64,000 bases of DNA, from positions 310,001 to 374,000 of the forward strand of contig JADKDD010000002.1 of assembly GCA_016718525.1 (NCBI GenBank), given 5' to 3'. Below are positions 51,826 to 60,318 of the stretch, one piece after another (position 1 is the first letter of the stretch; each line of letters begins with the position of its first letter). Both the position numbers and the translations under genes were made by a program. This DNA comes from Rhodocyclaceae bacterium. Its GTDB lineage: Bacteria > Pseudomonadota > Gammaproteobacteria > Burkholderiales > Rhodocyclaceae. The notes beneath the pieces were generated by a model. It was not told the DNA's origin, made no database searches, and saw only the letters and a list, made by a program, of their open reading frames with translations.

Positions 51826-53727
51826 ATGAAAAACGCCGTCGCTTCAACTATCGCAGCTGCAGTTTCACTGGCCCTTGCAGGGTCGTCGGTCGCTGCCGGC
51901 AGCGCCAAACCGGAAACGCGAAACCGTGCCGAAATCCCTGCCGAATACCGATGGGACTTCACACCGATATACCCGCATTGGGAAGCATGGGAAGTCGCCA
52001 TGAAGGAACTCGACCTGCAGATTGACGCGCTGGCCAAGTTGCAGGGCAGTTTCAAGAAGGGGCCGGCGGCTGTGCTCAAGTACTATCAAATGAGTGACGA
52101 GGTTGGCAAGTTACTGGAGCGCACCCACGCTTACCCAAGATTGCAACGCGACGTCGATACCCGCAATCAGGAAATTTCCGGCAAGTACCAGCGAGTCAAT
52201 ACATTGGTGGCCAAACTTGGGACGGCAACTTCGTGGGCAACCCCCGAACTGCTGGCAATTCCTGAGGCGACCATGAAGAAGTGGATTGCGCAAACACCTG
52301 CATTAAAGGTTTATTCGTTTCCCATCCTCGACAGCTACCGCCAGCAGAAACATGTGCTCGATGAAAAAGGTGAACGTTTGATGTCACTGGCAGCACGTTT
52401 CTCGGCGACACCGACGTCGACATTCCAGGAACTATCTACGTCGGATATCAAGTTTCCCAAAGTGACCTTGTCCGATGGCAAAGAGGTCACCTTGACCCCG
52501 GGAAATTATCAGGGCGTATTGGCAACCAACTTCAACCAGGCAGATCGAGCCAAGGCATTTGAGGCGTATCTCAACACCTATGGCGCGACCAGCAACACCT
52601 ATGCAGCGATATACAACGGCGTCATGCAACGCGGCTGGTTCAGGGCTCAGGCACGCAACTTCCCGACCACGCTTGAGGCCGCGCTGGATGGCAATGACAT
52701 TCCAACTTCAGTGGTGACCACACTGGTCAGCGCAGTGCGCGAAGGTACCAAACCACTACAACGCTATATGGCGCTGCGCAAGAAGCTGCTGAAACTCGAC
52801 ACTTATCATTTGTATGACGGTTCGATCCCGATTTACAAGACCGACAAACTTTATCCCTATGACGATTCCAAGGTACTGGCGATTGCTTCGGTCGCGCCTT
52901 TGGGCGCGGACTATGCCGCCAAGTACAAAAAATACATGTCCGGCAAGCAAATCGACGTCTATGAAAACGACGGCAAGTCCAGCGGCGCCTATGTCAGCCC
53001 CGTATACGGCGTCGGTCCTTACTTGAAACTCAATCATAACGACACACAAGCCGGTTTGTTTACCCTGGCGCATGAGGGTGGCCACGCCATGCACACCATA
53101 CTGTCCATGGAAAATCAGCCCTATATCACTGCCGATTACACGATTTTTGTCGCTGAAGTGGCGTCCACGATCAACGAGCGATTCCTGCTGAATCAAATGT
53201 TGCAGAGTACGACCGACCCCAAGGAGCGTTTCCTGCTTTTGCAACACGCAGTCGATTCCATCGTCGGAACCTTCTATACGCAGGTGTTATTCGCTGACTA
53301 TGAACTGCAGGCGCATAAACTGGTTGAGCAAGGCAAACCAATCACCGCGAAGGTGCTTAACGACATTTATCTGGGCTTGCTCAAAGACTATTACGGTGAC
53401 TCGGTCGCAACTGACGACCTTTACAAATACACCTGGTCGAGGATCCCGCATTTCTTCAATTCGCCCTACTACGTCTACCAATATGCCACCTGCTTCGCCT
53501 CGTCAGCCAAACTCTACAAAGACATGACCACCGGTGATAACGCATCACGCGTGGCGGCGACTGAACGTTACCTCACCTTGCTCAAGAGCGGTGGCAACGA
53601 TCATCCGATGAAGCAATTGCAAAAAGCCGGCGTCGACTTGAGCAAACGCGAGACGATCCAGGCGGTAATCGATCAGATGAACGAACTGGTGACGCAAATG
53701 GAAGTCGAAGCGGCGAAGATCAACTGA
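51826..53727 (+). CDS. exported M3-family oligopeptidase (PepF-like)
   Basis: 633-residue zinc metallopeptidase. A signal peptide (STIAAAVSLALAGSSVAAG) precedes the mature enzyme. The catalytic HEXXH appears as LAHEGGHAMH, with the third ligand region FVAEVASTINERFLL downstream. The N-terminal helical domain (YPHWEAWEVAMKELDLQIDALAKLQG) is the oligoendopeptidase F type. Most PepF proteins are cytosolic, so periplasmic location is a notable feature. The ATG at 51826 has GGGAG 8 bp upstream; a TTG at 51811 lies before that site and is not used. Confidence 0.9.
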   Translation: MKNAVASTIAAAVSLALAGSSVAAGSAKPETRNRAEIPAEYRWDFTPIYPHWEAWEVAMKELDLQIDALAKLQGSFKKGPAAVLKYYQMSDEVGKLLERTHAYPRLQRDVDTRNQEISGKYQRVNTLVAKLGTATSWATPELLAIPEATMKKWIAQTPALKVYSFPILDSYRQQKHVLDEKGERLMSLAARFSATPTSTFQELSTSDIKFPKVTLSDGKEVTLTPGNYQGVLATNFNQADRAKAFEAYLNTYGATSNTYAAIYNGVMQRGWFRAQARNFPTTLEAALDGNDIPTSVVTTLVSAVREGTKPLQRYMALRKKLLKLDTYHLYDGSIPIYKTDKLYPYDDSKVLAIASVAPLGADYAAKYKKYMSGKQIDVYENDGKSSGAYVSPVYGVGPYLKLNHNDTQAGLFTLAHEGGHAMHTILSMENQPYITADYTIFVAEVASTINERFLLNQMLQSTTDPKERFLLLQHAVDSIVGTFYTQVLFADYELQAHKLVEQGKPITAKVLNDIYLGLLKDYYGDSVATDDLYKYTWSRIPHFFNSPYYVYQYATCFASSAKLYKDMTTGDNASRVAATERYLTLLKSGGNDHPMKQLQKAGVDLSKRETIQAVIDQMNELVTQMEVEAAKIN

Positions 53728-53740
53728 CAACAATGCCGGC

Positions 53741-53766
53741 GACGGCGTCTCGCCAGCACCAACTGG
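53741..53766 (-). repeat. dispersed repeat, short form
   Basis: On the minus strand it starts CCAGTTGGTGCTGG and ends GACGCCGTC. It begins 14 bp after the M3 peptidase stop and lies just before the terminator. Confidence 0.85.
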
Positions 53767-53777
53767 CTGGACCAAAC

Positions 53778-53814
53778 AAAAATCCCCGACACTTGAACGA
53801 CGTCGGGGATTTTT
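53778..53814. terminator. bidirectional intrinsic terminator
   Basis: Perfect 13-bp arms AAAAATCCCCGAC (53778-53790) and GTCGGGGATTTTT (53802-53814) around 11 nt, with T-run continuation. It separates the convergent M3 peptidase gene and the 177-residue hypothetical gene. Confidence 0.93.
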
Positions 53815-53849
53815 TTGTTAAATCGGATGCCTGAGTGCTGAATCAAACG

Positions 53850-54383
53850 TCATGCAGGTGGCAGACGGGCGCTTACACCCAACCAGAATTCATCGGCCTT
53901 CTTCTTGCCGGCAATTCCCTGTACGACGTCACGGCAACTCTCCAGTCTGGTGCGCAACTCGTCAACAGATTTGCACTTCTCGATCTTGGCCGTCAAGTCA
54001 TCTGCTCCGGGTCCCAGATAGGTCAGCAGCAAGCGGCAGGCGAACTTCGACGCTGACGACATCGATACCTCCACTTCCGGCTGCTCGGCAGCGACACTAG
54101 TCGCCGGAGCCGCGGCTACAACCGGCGCGGCACTTGCCGGTTGCGGGGAGTTGGCCACCGGAGACGTGTTGCTCGCATGCACCTCGATGAACCCTTGTTC
54201 CAACAGCGCATCGAGGATGCCGCTACTACTCGGATGCGGATTTTTCGCCAATAATCCTTCACGTGTCGTTTTATCGTCGACCATGATCAATAGTGCACGC
54301 TCACGCAAACCAAGCTTGTTCGCGCGCGTAGCAATTTCATTGCGACCTTTTTCTGTTTTGCAATAAATGCCGTTTGTTGTCAC
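53850..54383 (-). CDS. hypothetical protein with N-terminal winged-helix-like region
   Basis: 177 residues. The N-terminal 70 (GIYCKTEKGRNEIATRANKLGLRERALLIMVDDKTTREGLLAKN...ILDALLEQGFIEV) look like a compact, regulator-like helical fold. An Ala/Pro/Val linker (about 75-105) connects to a C-terminal helical segment (FACRLLLTYLGPGADDLTAKIEKCKSVDELRTRLESCRDVV). No signal peptide. I do not recognise a characterised family. It sits between the M3 peptidase and groL with its own upstream region. Confidence 0.75.
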   Translation of the reverse strand: MTTNGIYCKTEKGRNEIATRANKLGLRERALLIMVDDKTTREGLLAKNPHPSSSGILDALLEQGFIEVHASNTSPVANSPQPASAAPVVAAAPATSVAAEQPEVEVSMSSASKFACRLLLTYLGPGADDLTAKIEKCKSVDELRTRLESCRDVVQGIAGKKKADEFWLGVSARLPPA

Positions 54384-54536
54384 AGCTCAGTCACCTTGAA
54401 TGGATTGTTCGAAATAATAGCGCGAGTCTGGGTTTACCGACAAAGTCATTCACTGCCCGATTTATCCATCAGTGGATGATATCGCCGCTCGCCATCAGGC
54501 TAACCACTTAGTGCTGCAAAAGCGATAGAACAAAAA

Positions 54537-54568
54537 AAATCCCCGACGCCAAACAGCGCCGGGGATTT
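54537..54568. terminator. intrinsic terminator downstream of groL
   Basis: AAATCCCCG (54537-54545) pairs with CGGGGATTT (54560-54568), with inner CGC/GCG pairs and an A-run on the groL-distal side (54532-54539). Terminates groSL on the minus strand. Confidence 0.85.
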
Positions 54569-54602
54569 CTTATTGCAACCGAACCAGAAGGAAGGGGGTA
54601 CG

Positions 54603-54622
54603 GGGGAAACCTAGGTTTCCCC
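54603..54622. repeat. perfect 20 bp palindrome downstream of groL
   Basis: GGGGAAACCT joined directly to its inverse complement, with no loop. It lies 45 bp beyond the groL stop codon on the minus strand, between the groL hairpin and the terminator. Confidence 0.8.
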
Positions 54623-54644
54623 TGTTCCGATTCTGCGGTCCGAA

Positions 54645-54677
54645 GGATATGTAATTGGCTTCGCCAATTACATATCC
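54645..54677. repeat. perfect 15 bp hairpin overlapping the groL stop codon
   Basis: Left arm GGATATGTAATTGGC (54645-54659), loop TTC, right arm the exact inverse complement (54663-54677). The right arm includes the last GroEL codons and the TAA stop at 54668-54670. No T-run follows, so it is not a standard terminator; it could protect the 3' end of the mRNA. Confidence 0.85.
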
Positions 54678-56329
54678 ATACCACCCATGCCGCCCATACC
54701 GCCCATGCCGCCCATGCCGCCGCCCATACCCATGCCGCCGCCAGCTGGTTTGTCTTCCACCAGTTCGGCAACCATGCAGTCTGTGGTCAGCATCAGGCCG
54801 GCAACCGACGCGGCGTTTTGCAACGCAGTGCGGGTTACCTTGGTCGGATCGAGAACGCCCATGGCAACCATGTCGCCATATTCGCCGGTCGCGGCGTTGT
54901 AGCCAAAGTTGCCTTTGCCTTCCAACACTTTGTTGATCACGACGCTTGGCTCGTCGCCAGCATTCGCCGCGATTTCGCGCAACGGCTGCTCAAGCGCACG
55001 CATGACGATCTTGATGCCTGCGTCCTGCTCATGGTTGTCGCCTTTGATTTTGATCGTTGAACGAGCACGCAGCAATGCCACGCCGCCGCCAGCCACGATG
55101 CCTTCTTCGACGGCTGCACGGGTTGCATGCAGCGCATCTTCGACGCGGGCTTTCTTTTCTTTCATTTCCATTTCGGTTGCCGCGCCGACTTTGATCAGTG
55201 CAACACCGCCGGCCAGTTTGGCCACGCGCTCTTGCAACTTCTCTTTGTCGTAGTCGCTGGTGGCTTCTTCGATCTGAGTACGGATTTGGGTGACGCGCGC
55301 TTTGATCGCATCTTCCTTGCCGGCGCCATCGATCAGCGTGGTGTTCTCTTTAGCAACTTCAACGCGCTTGGCTTGGCCAAGCTCGGCCAACGTCGCCTTT
55401 TCAAGCGTCAGACCGACTTCTTCCGCAATCACGGTACCGCCGGTGAGGATGGCGATATCTTCGAGCATCGCTTTGCGTCGATCGCCAAAACCAGGGGCCT
55501 TGACGGCGACAGTCTTGAGGATGCCACGGATGTTGTTCACCACCAGAGTTGCCAGCGCTTCGCCGTCAACATCTTCAGCGACGATCAGCAAAGGACGACC
55601 AGCCTTGGCAACTTGCTCGAGTACTGGCAGCAGATCACGGATGTTGGAGATTTTCTTGTCGTGCAGCAGCACAAAAGGATTGTCCAGAATCGCGATTTGC
55701 TTGTCGGGATTGTTGATGAAGTAGGGCGATAGGTAACCACGGTCGAACTGCATACCCTCAACAACTTCCAGCTCATTTTGCAGTGATTTGCCGTCTTCTA
55801 CGGTGATCACGCCTTCTTTGCCGACCTTATCCATTGCATCAGCAATGATCTTGCCGACATCGGCATCCGAGTTTGCCGAGATCGAACCAACTTGGGCGAT
55901 CTCTTGCGTGGTGGTGCAGGGCTTGGAGTTCTTCTTCAACTCTTCGGTTACGGCCGCGACAGCCTTGTCGATACCGCGCTTCAGATCCATTGGGTTCATG
56001 CCGGCGGCGACATATTTCATGCCTTCGCGAACAATCGATTGCGCCAAAACAGTGGCGGTCGTGGTGCCATCACCGGCCACGTCGGAGGTCTTGGAAGCAA
56101 CTTCCTTGACCATTTGCGCGCCCATGTTTTCGAATTTGTCCTTGAGTTCGATTTCCTTGGCGACAGACACGCCGTCCTTGGTAATCGTCGGGGCGCCGAA
56201 ACTGCGCTCCAGAATCACATTACGACCCTTTGGGCCCAGGGTGACTTTAACGGCGTCGGCGAGGATATTCACGCCGCGAACCATGCGTTGACGAGCGGAG
56301 TCGCCGAATTGAACTTCTTTAGCTGCCAT
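54668..56329 (-). CDS. groL: chaperonin GroEL
   Basis: 553-residue 60-kDa chaperonin that folds proteins in an ATP-driven double ring. Hallmarks are the N-terminal AAKEVQFGDSARQRMVRGVNILADAVKVTLGPKGRNV, the ATP site GDGTTTATVLA, AAVEEGIVAGGGVALL, and the Gly-Gly-Met tail. The tail here is long (GGGMGMGGG followed by four GGM units and DM). It lies 29 bp downstream of groS in a heat-shock operon with CIRCE. Confidence 0.98.
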   Translation of the reverse strand: MAAKEVQFGDSARQRMVRGVNILADAVKVTLGPKGRNVILERSFGAPTITKDGVSVAKEIELKDKFENMGAQMVKEVASKTSDVAGDGTTTATVLAQSIVREGMKYVAAGMNPMDLKRGIDKAVAAVTEELKKNSKPCTTTQEIAQVGSISANSDADVGKIIADAMDKVGKEGVITVEDGKSLQNELEVVEGMQFDRGYLSPYFINNPDKQIAILDNPFVLLHDKKISNIRDLLPVLEQVAKAGRPLLIVAEDVDGEALATLVVNNIRGILKTVAVKAPGFGDRRKAMLEDIAILTGGTVIAEEVGLTLEKATLAELGQAKRVEVAKENTTLIDGAGKEDAIKARVTQIRTQIEEATSDYDKEKLQERVAKLAGGVALIKVGAATEMEMKEKKARVEDALHATRAAVEEGIVAGGGVALLRARSTIKIKGDNHEQDAGIKIVMRALEQPLREIAANAGDEPSVVINKVLEGKGNFGYNAATGEYGDMVAMGVLDPTKVTRTALQNAASVAGLMLTTDCMVAELVEDKPAGGGMGMGGGMGGMGGMGGMGGMDM

Positions 56330-56358
56330 TTTCTATATCTCCTAGTAATCTGTATCGA

Positions 56359-56649
56359 TTAGAGCTCAACTACGCCCATAATGTCTTCTTCGCGCATTAC
56401 CAGCAACTCGTCACCGTCAACTTTGACTGTTTGCCCGGAGTATTTGCCGAATAGCACGCGGTCGCCGACTTTGAGCGACATGGGGCGGACTTTGCCGTCT
56501 TCCTGAATCTTGCCATTACCAACAGCTTTGACTTCACCTTGATCGGGCTTCTCGGCCGCAGCGTCAGGAATCACGATGCCAGATGCGGTCTTACGCTCTT
56601 CTTCGAGACGCTTGACGATGACACGGTCGTGCAGGGGGCGGATCTTCAT
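56359..56649 (-). CDS. groS: co-chaperonin GroES
   Basis: 96-residue 10-kDa heptameric lid of the GroEL chamber. MKIRPLHDRVIVKRLEEERKT, the mobile-loop TASGIVIPDAAAEKP, and the GDRVLFGKYSGQTVKVDGDELLVMREEDIMGVVE tail are diagnostic. Preceded by GAAGGAGAA at a normal distance. First gene of groSL. Confidence 0.98.
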   Translation of the reverse strand: MKIRPLHDRVIVKRLEEERKTASGIVIPDAAAEKPDQGEVKAVGNGKIQEDGKVRPMSLKVGDRVLFGKYSGQTVKVDGDELLVMREEDIMGVVEL

Positions 56650-56752
56650 TGGTTCTTCTCCTTCTTTACACAGTTAAAACGAGGTGGAAAACAGCACCGG
56701 CAAGCGGTGCAGCATTAAGTCAATGACGAAAAGCAGCAATTCCTAATGATTA

Positions 56753-56779
56753 CTAGCACTCTTCGCTAACGAGTGCTAA
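56753..56779. promoter_or_regulatory. CIRCE operator (HrcA site)
   Basis: Arms CTAGCACTC (56753-56761) and GAGTGCTAA (56771-56779) separated by 9 nt. This fits the CIRCE consensus TTAGCACTC-N9-GAGTGCTAA with a single change. It lies about 105 bp upstream of groS, directly downstream of the heat-shock promoter, where bound HrcA would block transcription. Confidence 0.95.
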
Positions 56780-56808
56780 TAATAAGGGCATACACCCCCG
56801 AATTCAAG
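56780..56808 (-). promoter_or_regulatory. sigma-32-type promoter of groSL
   Basis: On the minus strand, CTTGAA (-35, 56803-56808) is followed after 14 bp by CCCTTATTA (56780-56788), near the heat-shock consensus CTTGAA-N13-17-CCCCATNT. The -10 abuts the CIRCE element, so activation by sigma-32 and repression by HrcA may combine. Confidence 0.7.
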
Positions 56809-56917
56809 TGTATGGTGAAAAAAGACCCTTGTGACTGACTCAATTGAGGTTTGACGAGTCGGCGTCCGGCGGTGATACTTGGCTGATTCAATTGGACGAA
56901 TCTGGAAGGGTGTGACG

Positions 56918-57991
56918 ATGATGGCATTTATTTGGCTGGTAGTAGCCATTGCCGCAGCAATCTGGGCGGTGGATTTCTTTTATTTGCGCGGTGAGAGTCT
57001 GGCGAAATTTGACTCGCCGAAGCCGGCGCCAAAAGCCGCTGGCCCAGTTGCCAGCGAGGAACACCATGCCGTGGTCGCCTCACTCGCAGGCATTACTGAT
57101 GTACTAAACGGTGTTCCACGGAGCGAGCATATCCCGTTGATGCGTAAGCATATGGACACAATGTTTGCCAGTGACGACACGACTGCACAGATCACGCCGG
57201 TGTCTGCCGGTGGGGTGCCTGCTGAATGGGTCATGGCGCCGGGAGTCGATCCGCAACGCCGTTTTCTTTATATCCACGGCGGCGCATTCACTATGGGTAG
57301 CCCGGTGAGTCACCGCAGGCTGACCACGAAACTGTCGGAACTGGCCGATGCCGCCGTGCTCGCAATCGACTACCGGCTGATGCCGGAGCATCCGCGCATG
57401 GCGGGAGTGGAAGATTGCCGCACTGCTTATCGCTGGATACTGGATAACGGACCCGCTGGACCGCAGCAAAACTCACCCGCCAGCGCAGTGTTTGTTGCTG
57501 GTGACTCAGCCGGTGGAAATTTGACCCTGTCCCTGATTGCCTGGGTGAGAGACCAAGGCTTGCGCCCACCGAATGCAGCAGTGGCATTGTCGCCTGCAAC
57601 GGACTCGACGTTTGGCAGTCCCAGCCTCAAAGGCAATTTGGAGACGGACCCCATGCTTGGCCCGCTGTTCAAGTTTCTGACCAAAATTCCAAAATCGATC
57701 TTGCTTTGGTTCGGTTGGTTTCAAAACCGCATGCGCCCGTGTGACCCGGTGATTTCTCCCAGCCACGGCGACCTTTCCGGTTTGCCGCCCGTGCTGGTTC
57801 ATGCGTCTGATGCGGAAATGTTGCGTGACGACAGTGTGCGTTACGTCAACCGGGCGGTGGCACACGGTTCGCCGGTGCAGTTGCAGACATGGAGTCACGT
57901 GGTTCACGTCTGGCACATCTACCACCCTCAACTCGCCGAGGGGCGAGAAGCACTGGCTGAGATTGGCAAATTTTTGCGGGCAAATTCTTGA
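56918..57991 (+). CDS. alpha/beta hydrolase, HSL-type esterase
   Basis: 357 residues. One N-terminal membrane helix (MMAFIWLVVAIAAAIWAVDFFYL) is followed by a hormone-sensitive-lipase-like esterase domain. It has the oxyanion motif IHGGAF, the nucleophile elbow GDSAGGN, an acid in HASDAEMLRDD, and a late HVVHVWH histidine. Probably a membrane-tethered carboxylesterase for short acyl esters. ATG at 56918 follows GGAAGG by 8 bp. Divergent from groSL. Confidence 0.88.
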   Translation: MMAFIWLVVAIAAAIWAVDFFYLRGESLAKFDSPKPAPKAAGPVASEEHHAVVASLAGITDVLNGVPRSEHIPLMRKHMDTMFASDDTTAQITPVSAGGVPAEWVMAPGVDPQRRFLYIHGGAFTMGSPVSHRRLTTKLSELADAAVLAIDYRLMPEHPRMAGVEDCRTAYRWILDNGPAGPQQNSPASAVFVAGDSAGGNLTLSLIAWVRDQGLRPPNAAVALSPATDSTFGSPSLKGNLETDPMLGPLFKFLTKIPKSILLWFGWFQNRMRPCDPVISPSHGDLSGLPPVLVHASDAEMLRDDSVRYVNRAVAHGSPVQLQTWSHVVHVWHIYHPQLAEGREALAEIGKFLRANS

Positions 57992-58079
57992 GCGCGCTTG
58001 TTGTTGATGCACCGCTGTTTCGGTTAGAACACAGCCCGGGGTGCCGGAACTAAAAGGTCGGCTTCCCGGATTGGCAGAA

Positions 58080-59591
58080 ATGCTTCATACAACGCGAGTT
58101 CCGCCGACGCTAACTGTGCGCTCCTGCCATCGATCGAGCGTGTCGCAATTTGCCTTGGTTTGTCTGCTGTTATGGACGACCAGCGCGATTGCTCAATTGC
58201 CATCAAACGTGACAAAGGCATTAGTCGAAGCGGGGATTCCAGAATCATCGGTCGGCATCGTCGCGCAACCGCTCGATGCGCCCAGGCCGACGCTGAACGT
58301 CGGCGGCAGCACGGCGCTGAACCCGGCGTCGACAATGAAGCTGCTGACGACTATCGCTGCGCTCGAAATTTTGGGTCCGGCATATACCTGGCAAACCGAA
58401 GTCTGGTCCATTGCGGCACCCAAGAACGGCGTCCTTGATGGCGACCTTTATATCAAAGGGAACGGTGATCCGAAACTCACCTATGAACAGTTTTGGCGTC
58501 TGCTGCGTCAGACGCGCGATGCCGGTATTACGGAGATTCGCGGTGAGGTAATTCAGGATCGTTCTGCATTTGAGCCGGTCACCACAGCGCCGGGTGATTT
58601 TGACGGGCAGCCAATGCGCCCGTATAACGTTCCTCCCGACGCGTTGCTGGTGAACTTCAATGCGATTTCCTTGACCCTTATCGCCGAAGGTAATTCCGTT
58701 CGTGTCAGCGTGCAGCCGCTGCCAGCCAATCTGCGTATCGACAATCAACTCAGTGTCAATCAAAGGGCCACCGACTGCGGTGAATGGCGCAAAGCACTAT
58801 CTGCAGATCTGGTGCCGGGAGAGCCGCAAATGCGCCTAAAGCTCACCGGCAAGTATCCGGCGGTTTGTAACGAGCAACAATGGAACCTGGCACCGCTACC
58901 CCCGTTTGATTACGTTGCCGGCGTTTTCGGTGCGCTTTGGGCAGAACTTGGCGGCAAGAGCGTATTGAAGTCCAGACCGAATTCTCCGCGTCTGGTAAGC
59001 ATGCCTGGCCAAGCCTATCGGGTCACGTCACTATCGTCACCAAGTTTGGGTGAAATTGTCCGCGACATCAACAAGCATTCAAACAATGTCATGGCACGGC
59101 AAATACTCATGACCTTGGCCTTAAACAGCGGTAAATCTCCCGCTCGCGCATCCGATGGCGAAGTCGTAATACGCAATTGGCTCGCCTCGCGCGGACTTGA
59201 CTTTCCGGAGTTGGTTATTGACAACGGGGCAGGACTTTCGCGCAACGAGCGAATCAGTGCAGCCAATCTGGTTCGCCTGCTAAAGGCAGCATGGGGAAGT
59301 GCCGTCATGCCTGAATTTATAGCTTCACTGCCTATTGTTGCCGTTGATGGGACCATGAAAAAGCGCCTCAATGAAGTTCCGGCGAATGGTGAAGGCGGCA
59401 GCATCAAAGGGCAGGCCCACATCAAGACCGGCTCGCTCGACGGCGTTAAGTCCATGGCAGGCTACGTGCTCGATAAAAATGGACGGCGTTGGGCGCTGGC
59501 TTTTATGGTCAATCATCCGAACGCCGCGCAATCGCGGCTCGCCCAGGATGCATTGCTAGAATGGCTTTATAACGGCGGCAATTTGCCCTGA
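58080..59591 (+). CDS. dacB: D-alanyl-D-alanine carboxypeptidase/endopeptidase (PBP4)
   Basis: 503-residue penicillin-binding protein of peptidase family S13, trimming or cutting peptidoglycan peptides in the periplasm. A signal-type segment (VSQFALVCLLLWTTSAIAQ) is followed by the active-site tetrad STMK in ALNPASTMKLLTTIAALE. SXN occurs in KHSNNVMARQI and KTG in AHIKTGSLDGVKSMAGY. The large insertion between the first two motifs (domains II/III) is present. The start is uncertain: ATG at 58080 or GTG at 58041, neither with a strong ribosome site. Confidence 0.94.
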   Translation: MLHTTRVPPTLTVRSCHRSSVSQFALVCLLLWTTSAIAQLPSNVTKALVEAGIPESSVGIVAQPLDAPRPTLNVGGSTALNPASTMKLLTTIAALEILGPAYTWQTEVWSIAAPKNGVLDGDLYIKGNGDPKLTYEQFWRLLRQTRDAGITEIRGEVIQDRSAFEPVTTAPGDFDGQPMRPYNVPPDALLVNFNAISLTLIAEGNSVRVSVQPLPANLRIDNQLSVNQRATDCGEWRKALSADLVPGEPQMRLKLTGKYPAVCNEQQWNLAPLPPFDYVAGVFGALWAELGGKSVLKSRPNSPRLVSMPGQAYRVTSLSSPSLGEIVRDINKHSNNVMARQILMTLALNSGKSPARASDGEVVIRNWLASRGLDFPELVIDNGAGLSRNERISAANLVRLLKAAWGSAVMPEFIASLPIVAVDGTMKKRLNEVPANGEGGSIKGQAHIKTGSLDGVKSMAGYVLDKNGRRWALAFMVNHPNAAQSRLAQDALLEWLYNGGNLP

Positions 59592-59718
59592 TCAGGCGGC
59601 TATACGGCCTTTGGGTGCAATTAAAACTGGGCCGCAAAACCGGCGGACAACCAGATTAAATGTAAGCATTTGATTTAGCTTAAACAGCGTTGCTCGCGCT
59701 TCAGGCAAAATCCTGTAA

Positions 59719-60318
59719 ATGCTAGCTGTCACCAATCTTTCCTGCACCCGAGGCGAACGCCGGTTGTTCTCCAATGTCAGTTTTTCCCTCGCGGCGGGCG
59801 GATGTCTGCACGTCCAAGGTGACAACGGCTGCGGCAAAACCAGTTTGTTGCGCCTGCTGGTTGGGCTGACACCGCTCGAAACCGGCGAAATTCGCTGGCG
59901 CGGCAATGCGCTGGCAGAATCCGTGATGCGTGACGAAATGACTTATCTGGGCCATCATGCGGCGGTCAATGGTGATCTCACCGCTGCGGAAAACCTGCAT
60001 TTCGCTGCCGCGCAAGATGGGGTAAAGCTTGAAGCCGCTGCTGCGCTGGCTGCGCTGCGCAAAATGGGTCTGCTTGGGCGCGAGGACTTGCCTGTGCGCG
60101 TCCTCTCGGCGGGGCAAAAGCGCCGGGTGTTGCTCTCGCGCTTGCTGATCCGGCCAACGAAATTATGGGTGCTCGACGAAGCATTCAACGCCCTGGATGT
60201 AGGTGCGGTCGGAGTCCTTAACGCGCTGATCACCGGCCATTTGCAGTCCGGTGGTGTCGCAGTGCTGACCAGTCACCAGCCCCTTGCGTTGACCAACGTT
60301 CAGGTGTTGGCACTGTGA
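59719..60318 (+). CDS. ccmA: haem export ABC transporter ATP-binding protein CcmA
   Basis: 199-residue ATPase of the CcmABCD complex that releases holo-CcmE in System I cytochrome c maturation. It has Walker A GDNGCGKTSLL and the signature VLSAGQKRRVLLSRL. The Walker B segment LWVLDEAF lacks a second acidic pair but keeps Asp-Glu. The His-loop TSHQPL follows. The signature reads LSAGQ rather than LSGGQ. It overlaps ccmB by 4 bp. First gene of ccmABCDEF. Confidence 0.96.
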   Translation: MLAVTNLSCTRGERRLFSNVSFSLAAGGCLHVQGDNGCGKTSLLRLLVGLTPLETGEIRWRGNALAESVMRDEMTYLGHHAAVNGDLTAAENLHFAAAQDGVKLEAAAALAALRKMGLLGREDLPVRVLSAGQKRRVLLSRLLIRPTKLWVLDEAFNALDVGAVGVLNALITGHLQSGGVAVLTSHQPLALTNVQVLAL

